Assembly (NCBI RefSeq): GCF_041296385.1
Contig: NC_091016.1
Location: 20,869,497-20,933,496, forward strand
Origin: Aphelocoma coerulescens
Lineage: Eukaryota; Chordata; Aves; Passeriformes; Corvidae
Direction: 5' to 3'
DNA: 64,000 bases
The notes beneath the pieces are model-generated. The model was not told the DNA's origin and did no database searches. It saw nothing but the letters and a program-made list of their open reading frames with translations. Below are positions 35,301-50,300 of this stretch, piece by piece (within the stretch, counting starts at the first letter, position 1; every line of letters starts with the position of its first letter). The translations under genes were made by a program, and so were the position numbers.

Positions 35301-38300
35301 TTTCGTAAGACCCAGGCTCAAACTCCGATGGGTGTCTAGAAGTTCTTGCTGGTGCAACTAAAACATTCAGCTGACTCCCTAAATAGGCATGCTATGTCAG
35401 GAAAGGCTATAATTAAACTCCCTGAGTCTGTCACTCTTGTCTATATGGGAATGTTACTGTGATACAAATGAATTTAATTACAACTGGTATAACTCCCAGG
35501 TGCATAAATTTTGCTGGGAAAAGACCAAATGTTCTGTGCATAGCTTTGGAGGGCAGGGTAAGCACCTCCAGCCAGCCCATGGATTTGCCCTGTGCATCCA
35601 TAGGAGGAGGTGGAGCTGCATGGGTTCACCCATCCACATGTAATGGCAGCCGTAGGATGTGCCAGACCCTTCACGGGAACAAGCTGTTACACTCACACTG
35701 ACATCTCGCTGTGTCTGACTGCAGAACAAACTCCACTACACTGCAGCTCTTCAGATTTAGCTCTCTTGCCTCTAACAGCCATGTACTGCTGTCAGGAGAG
35801 CAAACTGTGCGACCAAAACGATGCAGGCAAACATGTGAGAAAATCTGAATTCAATCAGACTGTTGCAGTCCTTCTCCCACTGCTTCACCACGAGGCACCC
35901 AGGCAGTTTGTCACTGTCAGCGTGCCCTGCGTTCCTCCTGTGGGACAGCAGTCAAAGGGTCACATTCAAGTCTACACTCAAGTCTCTTAAGCTTTTATGA
36001 GTCTAAGGAAACTTCAGTGCTGTCTCCCTTCAGCATTGCAGCACAGCACCTCACCACCGCAAGGTATTTTTTTTTTCTTTTTTCCCTTTTTTCTAACATC
36101 TTTACAGAAACATGCAATCGCTGGACTCTCCAGATATCTTAAGATTCCCCAGATTCCTTAGGCCTGAACAAAGCTATAAAACTACCTTCACACATGGCCT
36201 GTTATTGATTTCTCCTGTCTTTAGTATTCTACGGTCTCACACAAGGGACTCAACCTCCTCCTCCCCTGCTGTTCTCCTGATGTCTGTCCTTTGGAGCACA
36301 GGACTTCTCTCTTCTCCCTAATATCTCTGCAAAATCTATTTTTTATAACCTCTGCTCACCTTTGTCTCCCTGCTGAAAGATTTCTAATTAGCCTGCTCGG
36401 ATGATCGAACTCCTGTGTTGCCCTCAGCGCTCTCCCTTTCACAGTCATTGTTCAGACTTCACTGCACCAGTCCAAGAGCCTGGCTGAAATTATTTCATCT
36501 GTTGCTCTCTGATCATCATAATGATAATGGAGTAACGTTCTTCACTTAATATTGCCCATGTATCATGAACTTTATTATCTGTAATAAGCTTCAACATAGA
36601 GGAACAGATTTTGAGCTGCTTGGAAGGGAGAAGAGCACAGGAGCTGCCTGCAAAACAGTGTTCTACCCCTCTCCTCCTGGATCAGCTATCAAAAAAGTAG
36701 TCCTCAGACACACACGAGCATTTTTCACTATGACACCAAACCTCTTGGCACGTACTTCTTGGCTACTCTGCTATGCAGCCTCAGCCATTTGGGGCATCCT
36801 TGCTAGTTTTATCCAAAACCACAAAGCAGGAATTGGGATCCAGAACCTGGCAAAAAAACATTGCATAAATGCAAGTTGTATTTTTAGGGTCCCTGAAGGA
36901 AGCTGGCATGTCCACAACTCTGTTTCTCAGTGCTGTAAGTCAAAGATTTCCCAATATGCAGAGACACAACCTGTATCACCATGTGCAGCAAGTTGAAATG
37001 AAAGAAATACCAACTCTGGAACCTTAATTTGATGATTTTTACAGAATGTAAGCATAGCATCTAAGCACTCAGGTGAAGAAAAGAAAAAACTCCACAAGTT
37101 AAGTGAGACTGCCCACAGAGAATTTCTTCACCTGATCACACCAATTTGCAGAGATTAATTGTTTGTAAGAAGCCACATAATGCTGAATTTCATGATGAAT
37201 GGACACTATGACAGCAAATGATTTCCCCTAATGTTCCATTATGCTTCTTAACGTTTGAAATTTAATTACTTGAAGAAAAAAAATTAAAAGACAAAAGCCA
37301 TCAATAGCCTCACCATTACAGCGTATTTTCAACTTGAAAAGGCATTTTGTTTCAACATAAAGAAAACTTCATGTGCAAACCCAAGAGAGGCAGATCTCAG
37401 ACATTATGACAATGTTGCTATAGCAATTATTTGTGGGGACGTGCATCAGTGGCAGTTTAGCTCTCAAACATACTGCTCAGCTCATGCATGCTGTTCTTAA
37501 CCAGAATATAAACTGCCTGGTGCTCATTGTATCCTAATAAGATTTGTAAATTACTTACAGTGATGCACTTTCAACAACTAGGAATGGAAGAATAGTTTTG
37601 TTACTAATACTTAATCATGCTCAGAAAAACCCTTTATATCTATACATTCAGTTAGATATTTCAACTGCTCCTTTCTGTGAAGGCAAAGTCATATAAATAT
37701 ATTCTAAAGGCTGTCAATTACCTTTCCTGAATTATTGTGCATAACATATTATTCAAATGGGGTCTGCTTTGAATAGTGGTTGTTTATGATGAGGTTAATA
37801 TTTGGAAGCAAAGGAAGAAAAACTTAGATTGAGGCAAAATTTTGTAACGATTCAGCATAAACGAGGGGTGTGAAAATTCAACGTTCAAGTATTCTCAAAA
37901 GCCCAAGCAGCAGATAAAGCAGAAATATCTGAATCACCCTTGCATGCATTTAGTCCATTTAATAATACTTCACTGCTCAGCTAAACTAAATTTTCCTGGA
38001 TACATTCATCAAAAATAAATGCAATTGTCCAACACTTGTGATATTAATGGGCAGCTTCAGGCCTGAAATCAAAACCTCAGAGCCAAAGCATCCCATACTT
38101 TGGGAGGGTTTAAGTTTGAGGCTAGTTCAGTTCAGCACAGCAATCTATGAACATAAAACTCACAGACAATGGACAAACTACCTCTGCAGCCAAGACTTTC
38201 TGGGGTGCTCAAGTCATATACTCAGCCAGCTACAAGCACTTTCTTCAACCTACTGTACTTTAATCCCCAATTAACTTTATTAATTGATCTTATACTTTAA

Positions 38301-41300
38301 AACTGCTTCAGCAGCCAGAACAGGATGGGTCCTAGGAGGGCAGAATGCTTAATTTCACAATGAAGTCTTTGGTAATGAAAGATCCATCATGGTACTGAGT
38401 GCCCTACTTAATACAAGGCCACAGAGGAGCTGGCCATGTTTGGCTTACCAAAATGACAGCCTCTCAGTAAACTCCATCAGATACACAGTGAGGCAGTTCC
38501 TTAAGATTTCCTTCCCAGTGTCTGCAGCCTAGCGACTCAGCATACATATATTTCAGCATGTCTTAATATTTTGCTTCAGCTCACTGAAAACGTTGCAGCC
38601 TCCCTCCTTTGTTCTTTACAGCCTTCCATAGCAACGGCTGAATTAAAGTAGGTCTGGAATATCTACTTAAGCAAATTGCACTCAGATATTTGGGATGCTG
38701 AAAATCCTAGGGAAAAACTCTATGTCTGAGTGGTTTTTTGAACAAAGCAATCATTTGTCTTTAGCTCTTTTTTTCTGGAAATAAAATTCACAAGCCCTTT
38801 TCAACACAAGAAAGTCCCTCTTCTTAACCTCATCCATCAATGTGTGGAGTAGGCTAGTCACTCCCTGTAGTATTTTTACAGGTAATAGAGCAAAGGCATT
38901 TTCTAAAACACACTTGACACATGCTAATGCTCAGTCTGGAAGTACCTGCTTTGTTTTCAGAGCATACAGGTTGTCCTCTTAACCCCTAGTTTGTTTTGTT
39001 TTTTTTCTTATTCTTTTTCAGAACTCCAGACAATAAAACAAGTGGTAACTGATTTTAATAATCAGCAGATGTGTAATAGAGCTGCTCTTTAGCTTCCCTA
39101 CCTGATTCACCACATTAAAAATAGATGAGGAGATGATGAGGTTAACATTTAAAGGTACAGTTCTGTTCCATGGGCAACAGAAACATGGACTGGGGAAAAC
39201 ATGTCTAGAAAACTCATCTGTAACTCCCACCCTGTAATACAGGGAACACCCTGACACTAAGTGATTCTTTCTTCTTTTGCAGTCTTGAAACTTGGCAACC
39301 ATTTTCTTTATTAGCCACCATGCCAGGTAGCTGTAGGGCTGTAGACCCAAGCAAAAACCTACTGTCATGTCCTCTCCTATCCTACCATTTGCTTGCAAAC
39401 ACACAAAATCTCCAAATGCGCCCCAATCCTAGCATTTTAAACCGAAACAAAACTCAGGAAATCTCTGTTTTCTGTGATGGCAATGAGAAATACACGTTTT
39501 CCATTAGACAGCTGCTATTTTCCTAATTCATATGGGGTTTAGCACTGGAAAAGCAAAGGAAGTGAAAGCCTTCCCTGCAGTCTTAAATCCTTTTCTGGTT
39601 ATGGATTTCCTTCAGGAGAGATTACCACCTTGGTGTGCATAGCTCTGCACTTGTAGCTTTATGCAACATCTTCCAGTTAAAACAGCAGGACAAAAAGCAA
39701 ATGGTTTCTTCCTCCTAAAATCTTCTGCACCCATGGCTCAATTTTGATCGAGCAGCATCAAGGTGGCTTTACCTGGAAAGCACCTCAAGGGAAAGGCAGG
39801 CACCAACCCACCATGAAGAAAGGGGTGGCTGGTGGTCTCCAAGTGGGTAATCAGGGAAGAGTGAGCATTTTGCTTCCTACAGCAGGACAGGGGCTGCCAC
39901 TTGCCAGTGGGCAGGAAGCACAACACCAGCACTCCACTGCCCCTGCCTCTGTCTCTCCTCCATGAGCGGCTGCTTTCCCAGCTCAACAGGGCACAGCAAA
40001 TGCCGGCAGACGGGGTGTTTACACTCCTTCTGCTCCAAAAGCTAAATGTGCCATTATAACACAACACTAATAGCTAAATCTCAGCTGTATGTGCCAATTT
40101 GTACTTAAGGAAGGCTGTTCTCCCCTGCATCAACTTAACAGGAGCAGACTGAGCATTAGGCAGTTCTCGTGTACATGGAAAATGCCCATACAGCAAGTGC
40201 TACCACTGCATGATGCTGCAAAGCAGGAGTTCTGGAAATGCTGGAGCAAAGCCTCCTAGAGGGGATTATAATCCTCAAATACTGACTAGGAGATGGCAGG
40301 CTTCTCTCCACAGCATAAGCAGTCATAGTGAGCATTTGCAATATTTATTCTCCATTAAACATGTAGTGTAAGTATCAATAAAGATCGTTTGTCTTCTTTT
40401 ACTACCAACCTGACCTCGTTGTTAATAAAAGTAAGGAATAGCTTTTTTCATCAATATAGGAACACATGTAGATTGATATTTATCACTACACGGCCTGCTT
40501 AGAGCCCTTCTAGTTTTCTTTGAAGGATCACAAATTATTCAAAACACTGCGGGGTTTCTTCAGTGATAACATCTGATACATTTTATATAACATCCTTGTT
40601 TTTGTATCTGATACAAACCCTATAAACCACATCATTTTATGGGGAACCTGAAATTGGATTCCTCTGCAACAGAACATTTCCTCCCTTGACTGTCTGCAGC
40701 ACTTTATAAAATATTTATTGATAGGATGCCTAAAAATACACATAGCCCAGCACAGCTTTAAGATGGAGAACTATTTAGCAGTCATAGACTAGATTTCATA
40801 CCACAGGGTTCTTATTAGGCATAGTTGCCTAGAAATCACACTTATTTTCTGAAACATGATTATAAAATATTTTCATTTCAAATGAATAATTCAGCTCACT
40901 GAACAGACAAAATTATATAATTTTTTCCTTCAAGGTTCCACACCAAAAGCTGTGCTCCAAAAAACATTCAGAGGACCCAGGTGAACAAGCCTGCGTCTTT
41001 CTGTCTATTTATCTTTTATTTGAAAACAAATTTAATTACTCTTTGTCTGACACACATCACATACTTCTGGTCAAGCTTCAGCATGAAATGCAGAGATGCT
41101 GTTTTGGGCCAGGCATCCCCCAGTGTGATTCACGGGATGCTGAAAACTCCCTGGGCTTGGCTGCCTGCATATAAATGAGCCACGGCTCTTCTCCGTAATG
41201 CAAATGGCAAGGCAGCACTCTTTCCTGGCAAATTAAGGCAATGACAAACACTTTCTCAGCACACTCAGGGATGCATGAATTCTCCAGGGAAACATGGTGC

Positions 41301-44300
41301 AGTGTTTTGCACCAGCACTGGAGAGAGGCAGAAACACACAGAGCCACTGTCCCACCCCACTGCTACTGTCAGGCTGGCCCGTGACAAAACTACACTCACT
41401 GGGTGAGTTTCAAGTGAAGCACCAAGAAAGAACCCACTATTGCCACACATTTTAGGCCAGCTGGATGTCCCAGTTGCAGATGGCGAGCAAGAGCTGGCAC
41501 TTTAACACCAGATGGGAGGAGAGGGCACTGGCAGCACTGCAAACCTTTGCTAGCAAGAGAGGTAATCACTACAATTCCCAGTTCTTCTATTATGGATGTT
41601 GAGGGGTTCATCCTCCTCTGTAACAAAACCTTACCCTTCCACTATTGTACCATATTTTTGTTTTTAAGGGAATGAATTCCACCATGACACATGAATCCTC
41701 TCCCAGCACTCAGGTTTTTCACTCTCAGTGGGGTTTCTGTGAACACACCGAGGTACCAGCTGTTACTGCATCCACACTGCAGGAGGCTGGGTCTGGCTCT
41801 CCACCCCTCCTCAGGCTGTACTTCCCAGAAAACATGCTCCCTATGCTAAGGACATGCCTTGACATTACTCAACACATAACCCGAGCAGGCCTGCAATCAA
41901 TTCACTACAATATTTTATTCACAAGCACATCTGTTGCAGTGTATTTCACCATGTTCAAGGGACTAGATAAAAGCCTATTGTCCACTCTCTGTAGGTATAG
42001 AATGAATCCATCTCACTCAAAACAACAGCTTTGCTTTCCCAAAAGCAATGGAACTGAATACAACAGAGAATTCCTGCTTGATGAGTATAGCAATCTTAAT
42101 TGAGATTTAATGTTTACTTTACCTGGCTAAGCACAGAGCAAACACCAGAGAAATTATTGTGGGGGAAAAAAAAATATATAGAAAGAGAAAAAAAAAAAGA
42201 AACTAATTAGCAGTGATTGAAACTTGCTTGGTTCAAACAACAGGCTGCCCAAGTGACGGGGTTTACCTACACAGGAAAGGCTTAGCCTTGCAGATAAAAC
42301 TTTGAACCCACAGAAGCCCTTTTTTTCCCCATCACCTGAACCACTAATTAAAAGAGAATACTTTAAAAGAAAACATAATCTTGCCTGCAGATGAGGAAAT
42401 GACTAAATATTTAATTCTTCTCTTGTACACAGTGAACTAGAAAATGGGCACTGAGCATGTGTGTGTTTGGGGGAGATTCTGTTTAATCCCCACAGTTCAT
42501 GATGCTTAGAGAGATACAATCACCATTTCACAGCTGCTTTCACGTAGGTCACTACTGTATGACTTAAAACCACATTAAAATATCAGTTCTAAGACTGATG
42601 AATAATTGTATTCAGCTTCGGACCCTCAAAGTCTGCCCTGCCTTTCCCACATCAAGAAGGATCTAGTTCTGGAGATGCCATGCCCTGCATGCAATGGTTT
42701 TAACCTTCCCACTTTTACTTGCAGAGAACTAAACACATTTAGAAGCTCTAGAGATTCAAGGAACTCATTACTTCTGTCCCAAGTCCAAGCACTTAGATCA
42801 ACTCTCCCCCGCTTATGCATCCTTGTGCTTTGCAAAACAAAACTAAGTTATGTCTCCCTGCTTCTTTTTCTGTAGGCAGTCACCCATGACCTCCAAGAGC
42901 CTTTATTTTAGGCCCTCCTGCATTGCCTGATGTGGTAAGAGAGCTACTTTAGCTTGGAGAAGCAAGAGCTGCAATGCTTCAATGCACAGCTGAGAGCTGG
43001 GGCCGGTACTGGGAATACCCAAGAGAAAAACCCTACTTCAGTGACAGCAGCAGCTGCTCAGCATTAAAACATAGAACCATGCAAGCAACAAACAGCCCTA
43101 ATTGCTCTCAATAAGAAAATTATCTGCAAAGTGGAATGGCAGAGTCTCTGAAATACATGAATACAACCTTATCAGACATAGTACTGCATTTTCTTAAGCA
43201 ATCAGGACCTCCTTTGAGGACCCGTTCTATTTCTCATGGTGGTTGCTCTACTTTTCTCTTTCCCAGAGATTTTAGCTAGTGGGGATAATAAGAACGGATT
43301 AATGTCATAGAACACTGGTAACACACATACAGTGCAGTAATTATATAAGCAACTGTCTCTATAATCACTCTTCAAGGAATCACTATCTACAAATCTGCCA
43401 CTTTGCCTTTAAAACTACAGCCCTAACCTGTCAAAATCAAATTGGATTTTCATTAGAATACTGCAGAAGTTAAGCAAATAAGCTACGGAACCATGCCTTG
43501 CAACAAATCAATATTTCATGCCATAATTTATACTGTGGAGAGCCAAAGTACACAGACATTTAGGTAAAACAGGAACTTTCCTTTTGTTGTGTTTTTCTGA
43601 CTTCTTTACCTCTCCCACAGAAGTTCAGTGACACTTCAGAAGTGTCAACACCTACAGCCATCCCTGCTGGGAGCTAAGCTATGCTGGGCATTGAAGAGTT
43701 TTTGGCTTTCAAGCAAACAGGAATTCCTGTATCTGACCTACACCACTTTTGTTGTTCATCACACGAGAGATACTAAAGCACAAGGATATTTAAGAAAGAA
43801 AGGAAATGAAGGAATAAAATGCACAAGTGCTCACAAATGCATGAGCCACTCTAATTAACTCCTTGAAAGACAAAAGTGGCTTCAGCATTGTGCACCAGCT
43901 CCTGCATCCAAGTCTGCCCTTTGTCATGAGTGCGATTTCACTCTAATAGCAGCACCTAATTTTTTTGTTTCCATTAAAAGTTCAACTTTCTTAAATGAAA
44001 GATAATTAAAATAATTCCAAAATCAAAGAGCAAAAGACAGGATTGCTCTACAAGTAAATTCTTTCCCTAATTGCTCTTTAAATTCATCTCCCACTTCTGC
44101 TCTCCTCCCATAATGTCAGCTGGATTTAAGCACAAGTTTTCATAAGCAGGGATGAATTCCTCTGGTGTAATTCCAGAGTGTCTGGGTCTTACTGGGCATT
44201 ACCCTCACTGCTGCCAGAGGGAATTTTACTGGGATGAAGACCAACATATCTACCAGGCTCTCTGTCCTTAACAGACAGTTCTGCAGAAGTTCACATTGTT

Positions 44301-47300
44301 ATGAGAGAAGCCCCCAGATCAGGATTATTTGGCCAGTTGTTCCACTGTTAGTGAGAGATCTTCTTAAATAAATGTACTGTTGCTAACAGGCTACTTTTGT
44401 TCACACACAGAAATATTTCTCAGCTAATGGATGTCTTCCTTAGGATGACTGTGAAAGGCCAGCTCAGAGGCCATGAGACGTTGCCAGGGTCAAACAAGCT
44501 TCGTAAACATTTTGAAACACAGATATGTAAAATCAGAATGCATCATGAACCCCCCAAAATGTTTTACTCTCATTATAATAAACACAAAATAGTGATGACT
44601 TTTAAAAAAACACCGATGCTGGGGAAGGATCAGCGACCTGAAAACTGCTGGTGTCAAGAAAGAAGCATCTGAAGAATGTCCAACAACAATAATCTACTTT
44701 AGGCTCTGTCAGGAACTAGTAATGCAGGTTTTCATTACAGTAATATAAATATGTTTATGCTTAAGTTTTGGATTTGTAATTTGTTCGGGTCTTTCTGCAT
44801 TAAAACAATGCCCAGTGAAATGACAGCAAAATAAAACAGAAAAATACATTCACTGTTCAGCATTTCTAAACAACTAATTTAAGGGTCCAAATTTGCAGTG
44901 CTGGGCATTTTTTCCTGCTCAAAGCCATCTAATACGTTTTCACTGCTAGAAAGGCCCATCTAAAACTGTAATGCTGGAGAACTTTGGGAACAGACTGGAC
45001 TTTATGACCCAGAAATTTTTTTCAGTCTTATGTTCTCTTAGGTAATTATGAGTAAGTTCCTGTGTGGGTGAAAGAACAACTACGAGTTTTCTGTAAAATT
45101 TGTGTCTTCCTGACTTCTTCCAGGCTTTCCTGCCTTCAGTCAGAGATGTCTCTTAACTGAATTGAAGTTTTGCTGGAAAAGGCTCTGACATTTCTCCCAT
45201 GCCAGTAATGGATGAAGACCCTTTCTATATACAGGAAGATTCAATAAAGTAATTTCTTTCTGGTTTAGAAATAGCAAGGCTAAATTTGATGTTCAGTGTT
45301 GTACCCAATAAGACACTCTCTCTCCCCAAAAGCAAACAGACAATAAAAAATCCAAACATTGATTTAAATGAGCGAATCTTCACCTCCAAGTTCCCAAAGG
45401 TGGAGGTGGAATGAGGTTTTTCCTCCTCAGCACAAGATTTTGGTGTGTGGCACCACATTGATGCTGCAGAGCCCTCCAGCCTGCACCACTAGCTCCCTCC
45501 CACTTAAACTTGAATCCTCCTGCTGGTCTAGCATGGAGGCAGGTGTTAGAACATGTGCAAAGACCACTCCTCTTTCTGGCAGCTCCTTTTTTTGTGACAT
45601 TGTGCCTGACTATCTTATCAACACACATCTCAAAATGTGACCTCCCCCAGGGACTCTCACAGAAGTGCAGTTTCCAGACACTGTTCCAACCACAAATCTG
45701 TTTGCAGGTGACAGCCTGCAGAAAAACTGGCCCCAACCTCATTCTCATCCAGTTTTCTCCTTTCCTTTTCAAGCAACACTTGAAAAGTGCTCTTTAATCA
45801 CAGAATATCAGAGAGATTTTGCAACCATTACAACCTGCTGTCCTCCTTCACATCCAGAAACCTAATCCCTACAGTGATAATCTTTTCAGCCCATTTTTTC
45901 TCTCTCCACAAAGTCTCATATTGAAAAGGTTTGAAGACCTTGCTAAGCTATACACTTCCCAGCCTACCAGGCATCATTTTCTTTGCAATGTTACTTTGGA
46001 CATGGAAAACAGGCTTTATGAAATTAAGCTCTCCAACAGTTTAGTTGCACATTTCAGGTTCTACCACACAATTTTCACATTTAATATAAACATCTCTCCT
46101 AATGGCTACATTGGGTGAGCAAAGAGGAAGGGATATCTATTTCATTAAACTTCACCAAAACCTATCTTCATTTTAGAATCCCCAAGCTCTCCCCCGATGC
46201 CTTATGTTAACTGATGCATCTCAAGAGCCACACACAGAAAAGGGTTTCTAATGCACCTTCCAAAGGCTGGCTGAAGTTCATCTACAGAGAAAAGAAACCA
46301 CTTGGAATGAGCACCATCTTTTAGCTTCTCTGGTTGAATGGATCTCTTGCTATGGGAAGCTTTGGATAGCAGTTGCTTTATTTTGAGCTTGATATTCCTC
46401 ATACTTTTCCATGCTCATCTGTGGTAACTCTCCTCTTCTGCTGCCCATTTGTTCACAGGCAGGAAACTCTTGTTTTGTGAAATATCCCATCAGGCATGTT
46501 GCCACCTGATTGCTTCCAGCAGCACAACAGCACCTGACAGATAAATGGCAGATGTATCACAAGCATCAGCTGAAACAATCCCACCCTACCTTGCCTTTGT
46601 GCTCTCTGGTGAACTTTGGCACCAACCAACTGCAGATTCAGCTACTTACCAGTTCTCCAGGCTGCTTTCATTCCTCCCCAGACCAGCCCAACTCACACCT
46701 GCTTATGTTCTCTCCTGTTAAGGCTTTGGGAAAACACAAACTGTATTTTAACAGCCTTCTTCAGCATCACTACAGCCCTTCTAGGGGATAAACACACTAC
46801 CCTGGGACTTTGCAAATTGCCACAAACTGCTTCTCTGTTTAATACTTCATTTTGGCAAACCTCATGGTGATACAAAGATGGACAGTAAATGTCAAGGAAT
46901 GTGTGCTGTAATCCATGGAGTCAATGCCTGCCTGCATCTATTCTCTATTCCGGCCTTGCTGGAATTGAATTTTTCATAGATGTAAAACATGAAGAAAATA
47001 AAACTTCCCTGTTGCTTGCTGCAGCCTGAATCCTCTTGCTGTGCATTTGTGTGTTACCCTCACTCTTTGGCAAAGGTATTTTGATATCCTTCTCACATCC
47101 CAGAATAACACAAGGATAAACTGTTAAGTGTCTGGAGAGATTTCTCTTTCTGGAAAGTTAAGATGCCCTAGTCTTCTTTGGTTTGTTTTTTTTTTTTTTT
47201 CAAAGGGGCTACAGGAGTTTTTCCAAGACTGGTTTCCCAATCACCAGCTCATATAATAAACATTATAATGTTCTACAGTTTAATTAATCCTCTCTTCCAT

Positions 47301-50300
47301 CACCTCCAATTCACTAATCAGTGTTTACTATGCTCAGGTGCTCTTGAGGATGGTATCACTTGAGAAGCTGGAAGTAGCACATCTGCCCAAAGAAGATTCT
47401 CTGACTGAAATCAGCTTATTCCAATACAATCTTTTCTCTTTGTATCAGGGCTGAAAGCTATTCTCAAATGCCTAAGCTGTCCTCCACAGCTGAATCACTG
47501 CAGGAAAAATGGGAGATCATGTATCAAATATTTTTACAACTCCGCCCGAGCATGGAAACGTGCACACACATACTCACTGCACAAAGGGTCTTGTCTTGAA
47601 GGAGAAGCTGTCAATTAGCTCTCCCCACAAGGCTAATTTATAACTCTCTGTGACTTCCACAGTTGCAGCCCACAGCTGCATGCAAGATTCAAAGTACCTG
47701 CTGAGGCACGAATCCTTCTAGAGACTTTTCACTTTGTTGTTCTGGATAACCTCTCATCAGTTTTCTGAGCACAACAGCTGGTGGGTGACCTTGGAAAAGG
47801 TGCCTTCTGCATGGGCATGGTGTGCAAAGGCAGGAATCAAAGCCGGCAGGCTTGTGGGATCCTGGTGGCAGGCAGATGGTTATAGAATATTGGCTGCTTT
47901 GTTTTAAAATTATACTGAAAGCACTGAGACCCCTTCCTCTTTATACTGATATGGCTCTAAGTGGAACTACTGCATGTGAGCTCCTGGCACAATGCACAAT
48001 GCCAGAGGATCAGGTATGGAGCAAGGGCAGATGCCATGATGCTCAGCTAAATTTTCAGCCAGAAAGAACAGTTATAAGAAGCAAGTATTGCTCCCAGAAA
48101 TTTCAGGGAGTGGGTGCTGGTTCTGAAGTGAGAGTATAACACTCAGTCTTCCACTGTAAATGAGGTTACAAAATAAAAACGAAGAAGAGACTGTGCTACC
48201 AAGGGCAGGAGAGACAGTTACAAGACTCTCATTTTGAGATTTTAATTGGCATGAAATTGATGGTAAGGAGAGCACCACTGTTTCCCCTGATTTGACCTCT
48301 GCAGTGTGAGATAAACAAAACTTCACTGATAAAGACTTAAAATGTATCTGGTCCTCAGTCAGCCACCAGCCTCATATAGACAATCTAATAAAATTAGAGA
48401 TCCTTGGAATGGAGCCAGTGTTTTGCTCCATTCAGCATCCAGACCTGGCTGGTTTCCTCAGATGGAGAGATCGTGGATTAGGCACACACCCCACGCCGAC
48501 AGCCCAGAATCAGGCCACCAGCACAAGGGCGAGTGTCGGTGCTCCTCCGCCTTGAAGGTGCCACCGCTGTGAAATTCCTCTTTGCTATCTGGAAACTGAG
48601 ATGCTGAACAGAGCATCCTTTCCAGTATTCCAGAGCCAGAACACCTCACATGGGAATCAGATCCACCAATTTATGCAGCTACTAACATTTTCAATCGGTC
48701 AACATGAATTTACGAAGAAGAAGGGAAAACCTCGAGCTTCTTTTGACTGCTGATCTCACTAATTGTCATGGCTCTGAGCACCATATTTGGCACCCATGTC
48801 TAACTTATAGGATCACCCTCTGAGGGCAGAGACAAAACCCAGGATATATAGAACATGTGGTAGTTTCCTTAACTCCCACTCCCAATTATTTTGCAGGGCT
48901 CAAAGGATATTCCTGCCTTTCCTTTCTTCCAAGAATATCATTCCACCTCCCAGTTAGTAGCATTAACACATTTAAGCATACATCCATGCAAAACCATTCC
49001 CAGGAGGAAGACATGTCATCTCAAAATTAACAAACAGTTAGGAACAGGAGGAAGAAGTCCAGCTGACCCAAAAGAAGCAGCTCAACGACTCGTTGGCTAA
49101 TTTCAGTCCATACACTACATGTGAAACATCGAATTGAGAGTAACTCAAATGGCACCTGGAAAATGAAACATAATTACACTTTTTCTAACATACTTAATCA
49201 TTAGACAGACAGCTTTAACATTCAGGATATTTTCAACTCAAAACACAATTTATTTGTCACTCCAGCCCTCTATTAGGGAGATGCCCTGCTCTGGAATGCT
49301 GATACTGGAGGAAAAGCCCAGAAGAGAATATTCATGGGAAAGGAAAATTACTTTTAATATCTGAAAATAATGGCAGTAATGTTTTAATGTAAGACCACAT
49401 GAAATAAAAGGGAGTTTGCAAAGCTCACCATGAATTGAATGGGTGTTAGTTTAACAATGACACAAATTTTCTCTGAAATGGCAGAATAATGGGATTAATA
49501 ACTGTTTTGTCCAATTCTTGCTTCGATCCTCAAATTCAGTTAAAATAAAGAAATTATCTGGCATATCCAAAAATGAATAAGGAACATGAAGTTCCCAGAA
49601 ATACATAAATGATCAGGATCTTCTACAGTCAATGTAGAAATAGAGATAATCCCACACTTGCAGACTGACTGGGCAAGGAAGTAGGACCAGAAAGAAGAGG
49701 ATCCACAGTGCCATGCCCTCAGCTAAGAGAGATATAGATTCTAGTCAGGCTCTGTTCTTACCATTGTGAGAACATTGTTTAACTAACCTTTTTCCAAAAC
49801 TTCATCTGCTTTTATTCTGGTTATCAACACAACTAAGGAAACATCTTTCCATTTTGCTCTCCACAGATAAACAGTAGTCCATGCATATGCCATGCATTGA
49901 TAGTCTGAGAAACTACTGAAGCTGCTTATAGTTTGTTCAAGGGGAATAACATCTTCTTTTCCAGAGTCATCTTATTATTTAGTGATCTCAAGATGGTTCT
50001 GTCTAATTAAACACAAATAGGTGAGAATCTTCTCCTGGAACTGAAATGAATTACAGTTGAGGTAGGCTTCCAAAAGTGATTAGTCACTTCCCCACTATAT
50101 TTTTAGATTATTTACTAGGGTTACTTTCAGTTTTCCTATTTCCAAGTACAACAATACCTGAAGTTGAAAAGCTGACTTTAATTCTTGAAGCTATCTGGAT
50201 GCCTGGCTATAAAAAGAGTAAGACAAAGTCTACTAGAGCAGTCCAGTCAGTCTCAGCACAATGCAAGGCAGAAGCAAGGGTCACAGATCAGCTGCCAGAG

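Noticed and set aside
36565..36996. 143-codon plus-strand frame
   Set aside because: No domain or homologue recognised, cysteine- and histidine-rich by chance, nothing upstream resembling a promoter.
41645..42103. 152-codon plus-strand frame
   Set aside because: No recognisable family, AT-rich intronic setting, codon content looks random.
44925..45040. Possible further CR1-like fragment
   Set aside because: Only vague similarity around CTGGAGAACTTTGGGAACAG; no CR1 tail and no diagnostic words.
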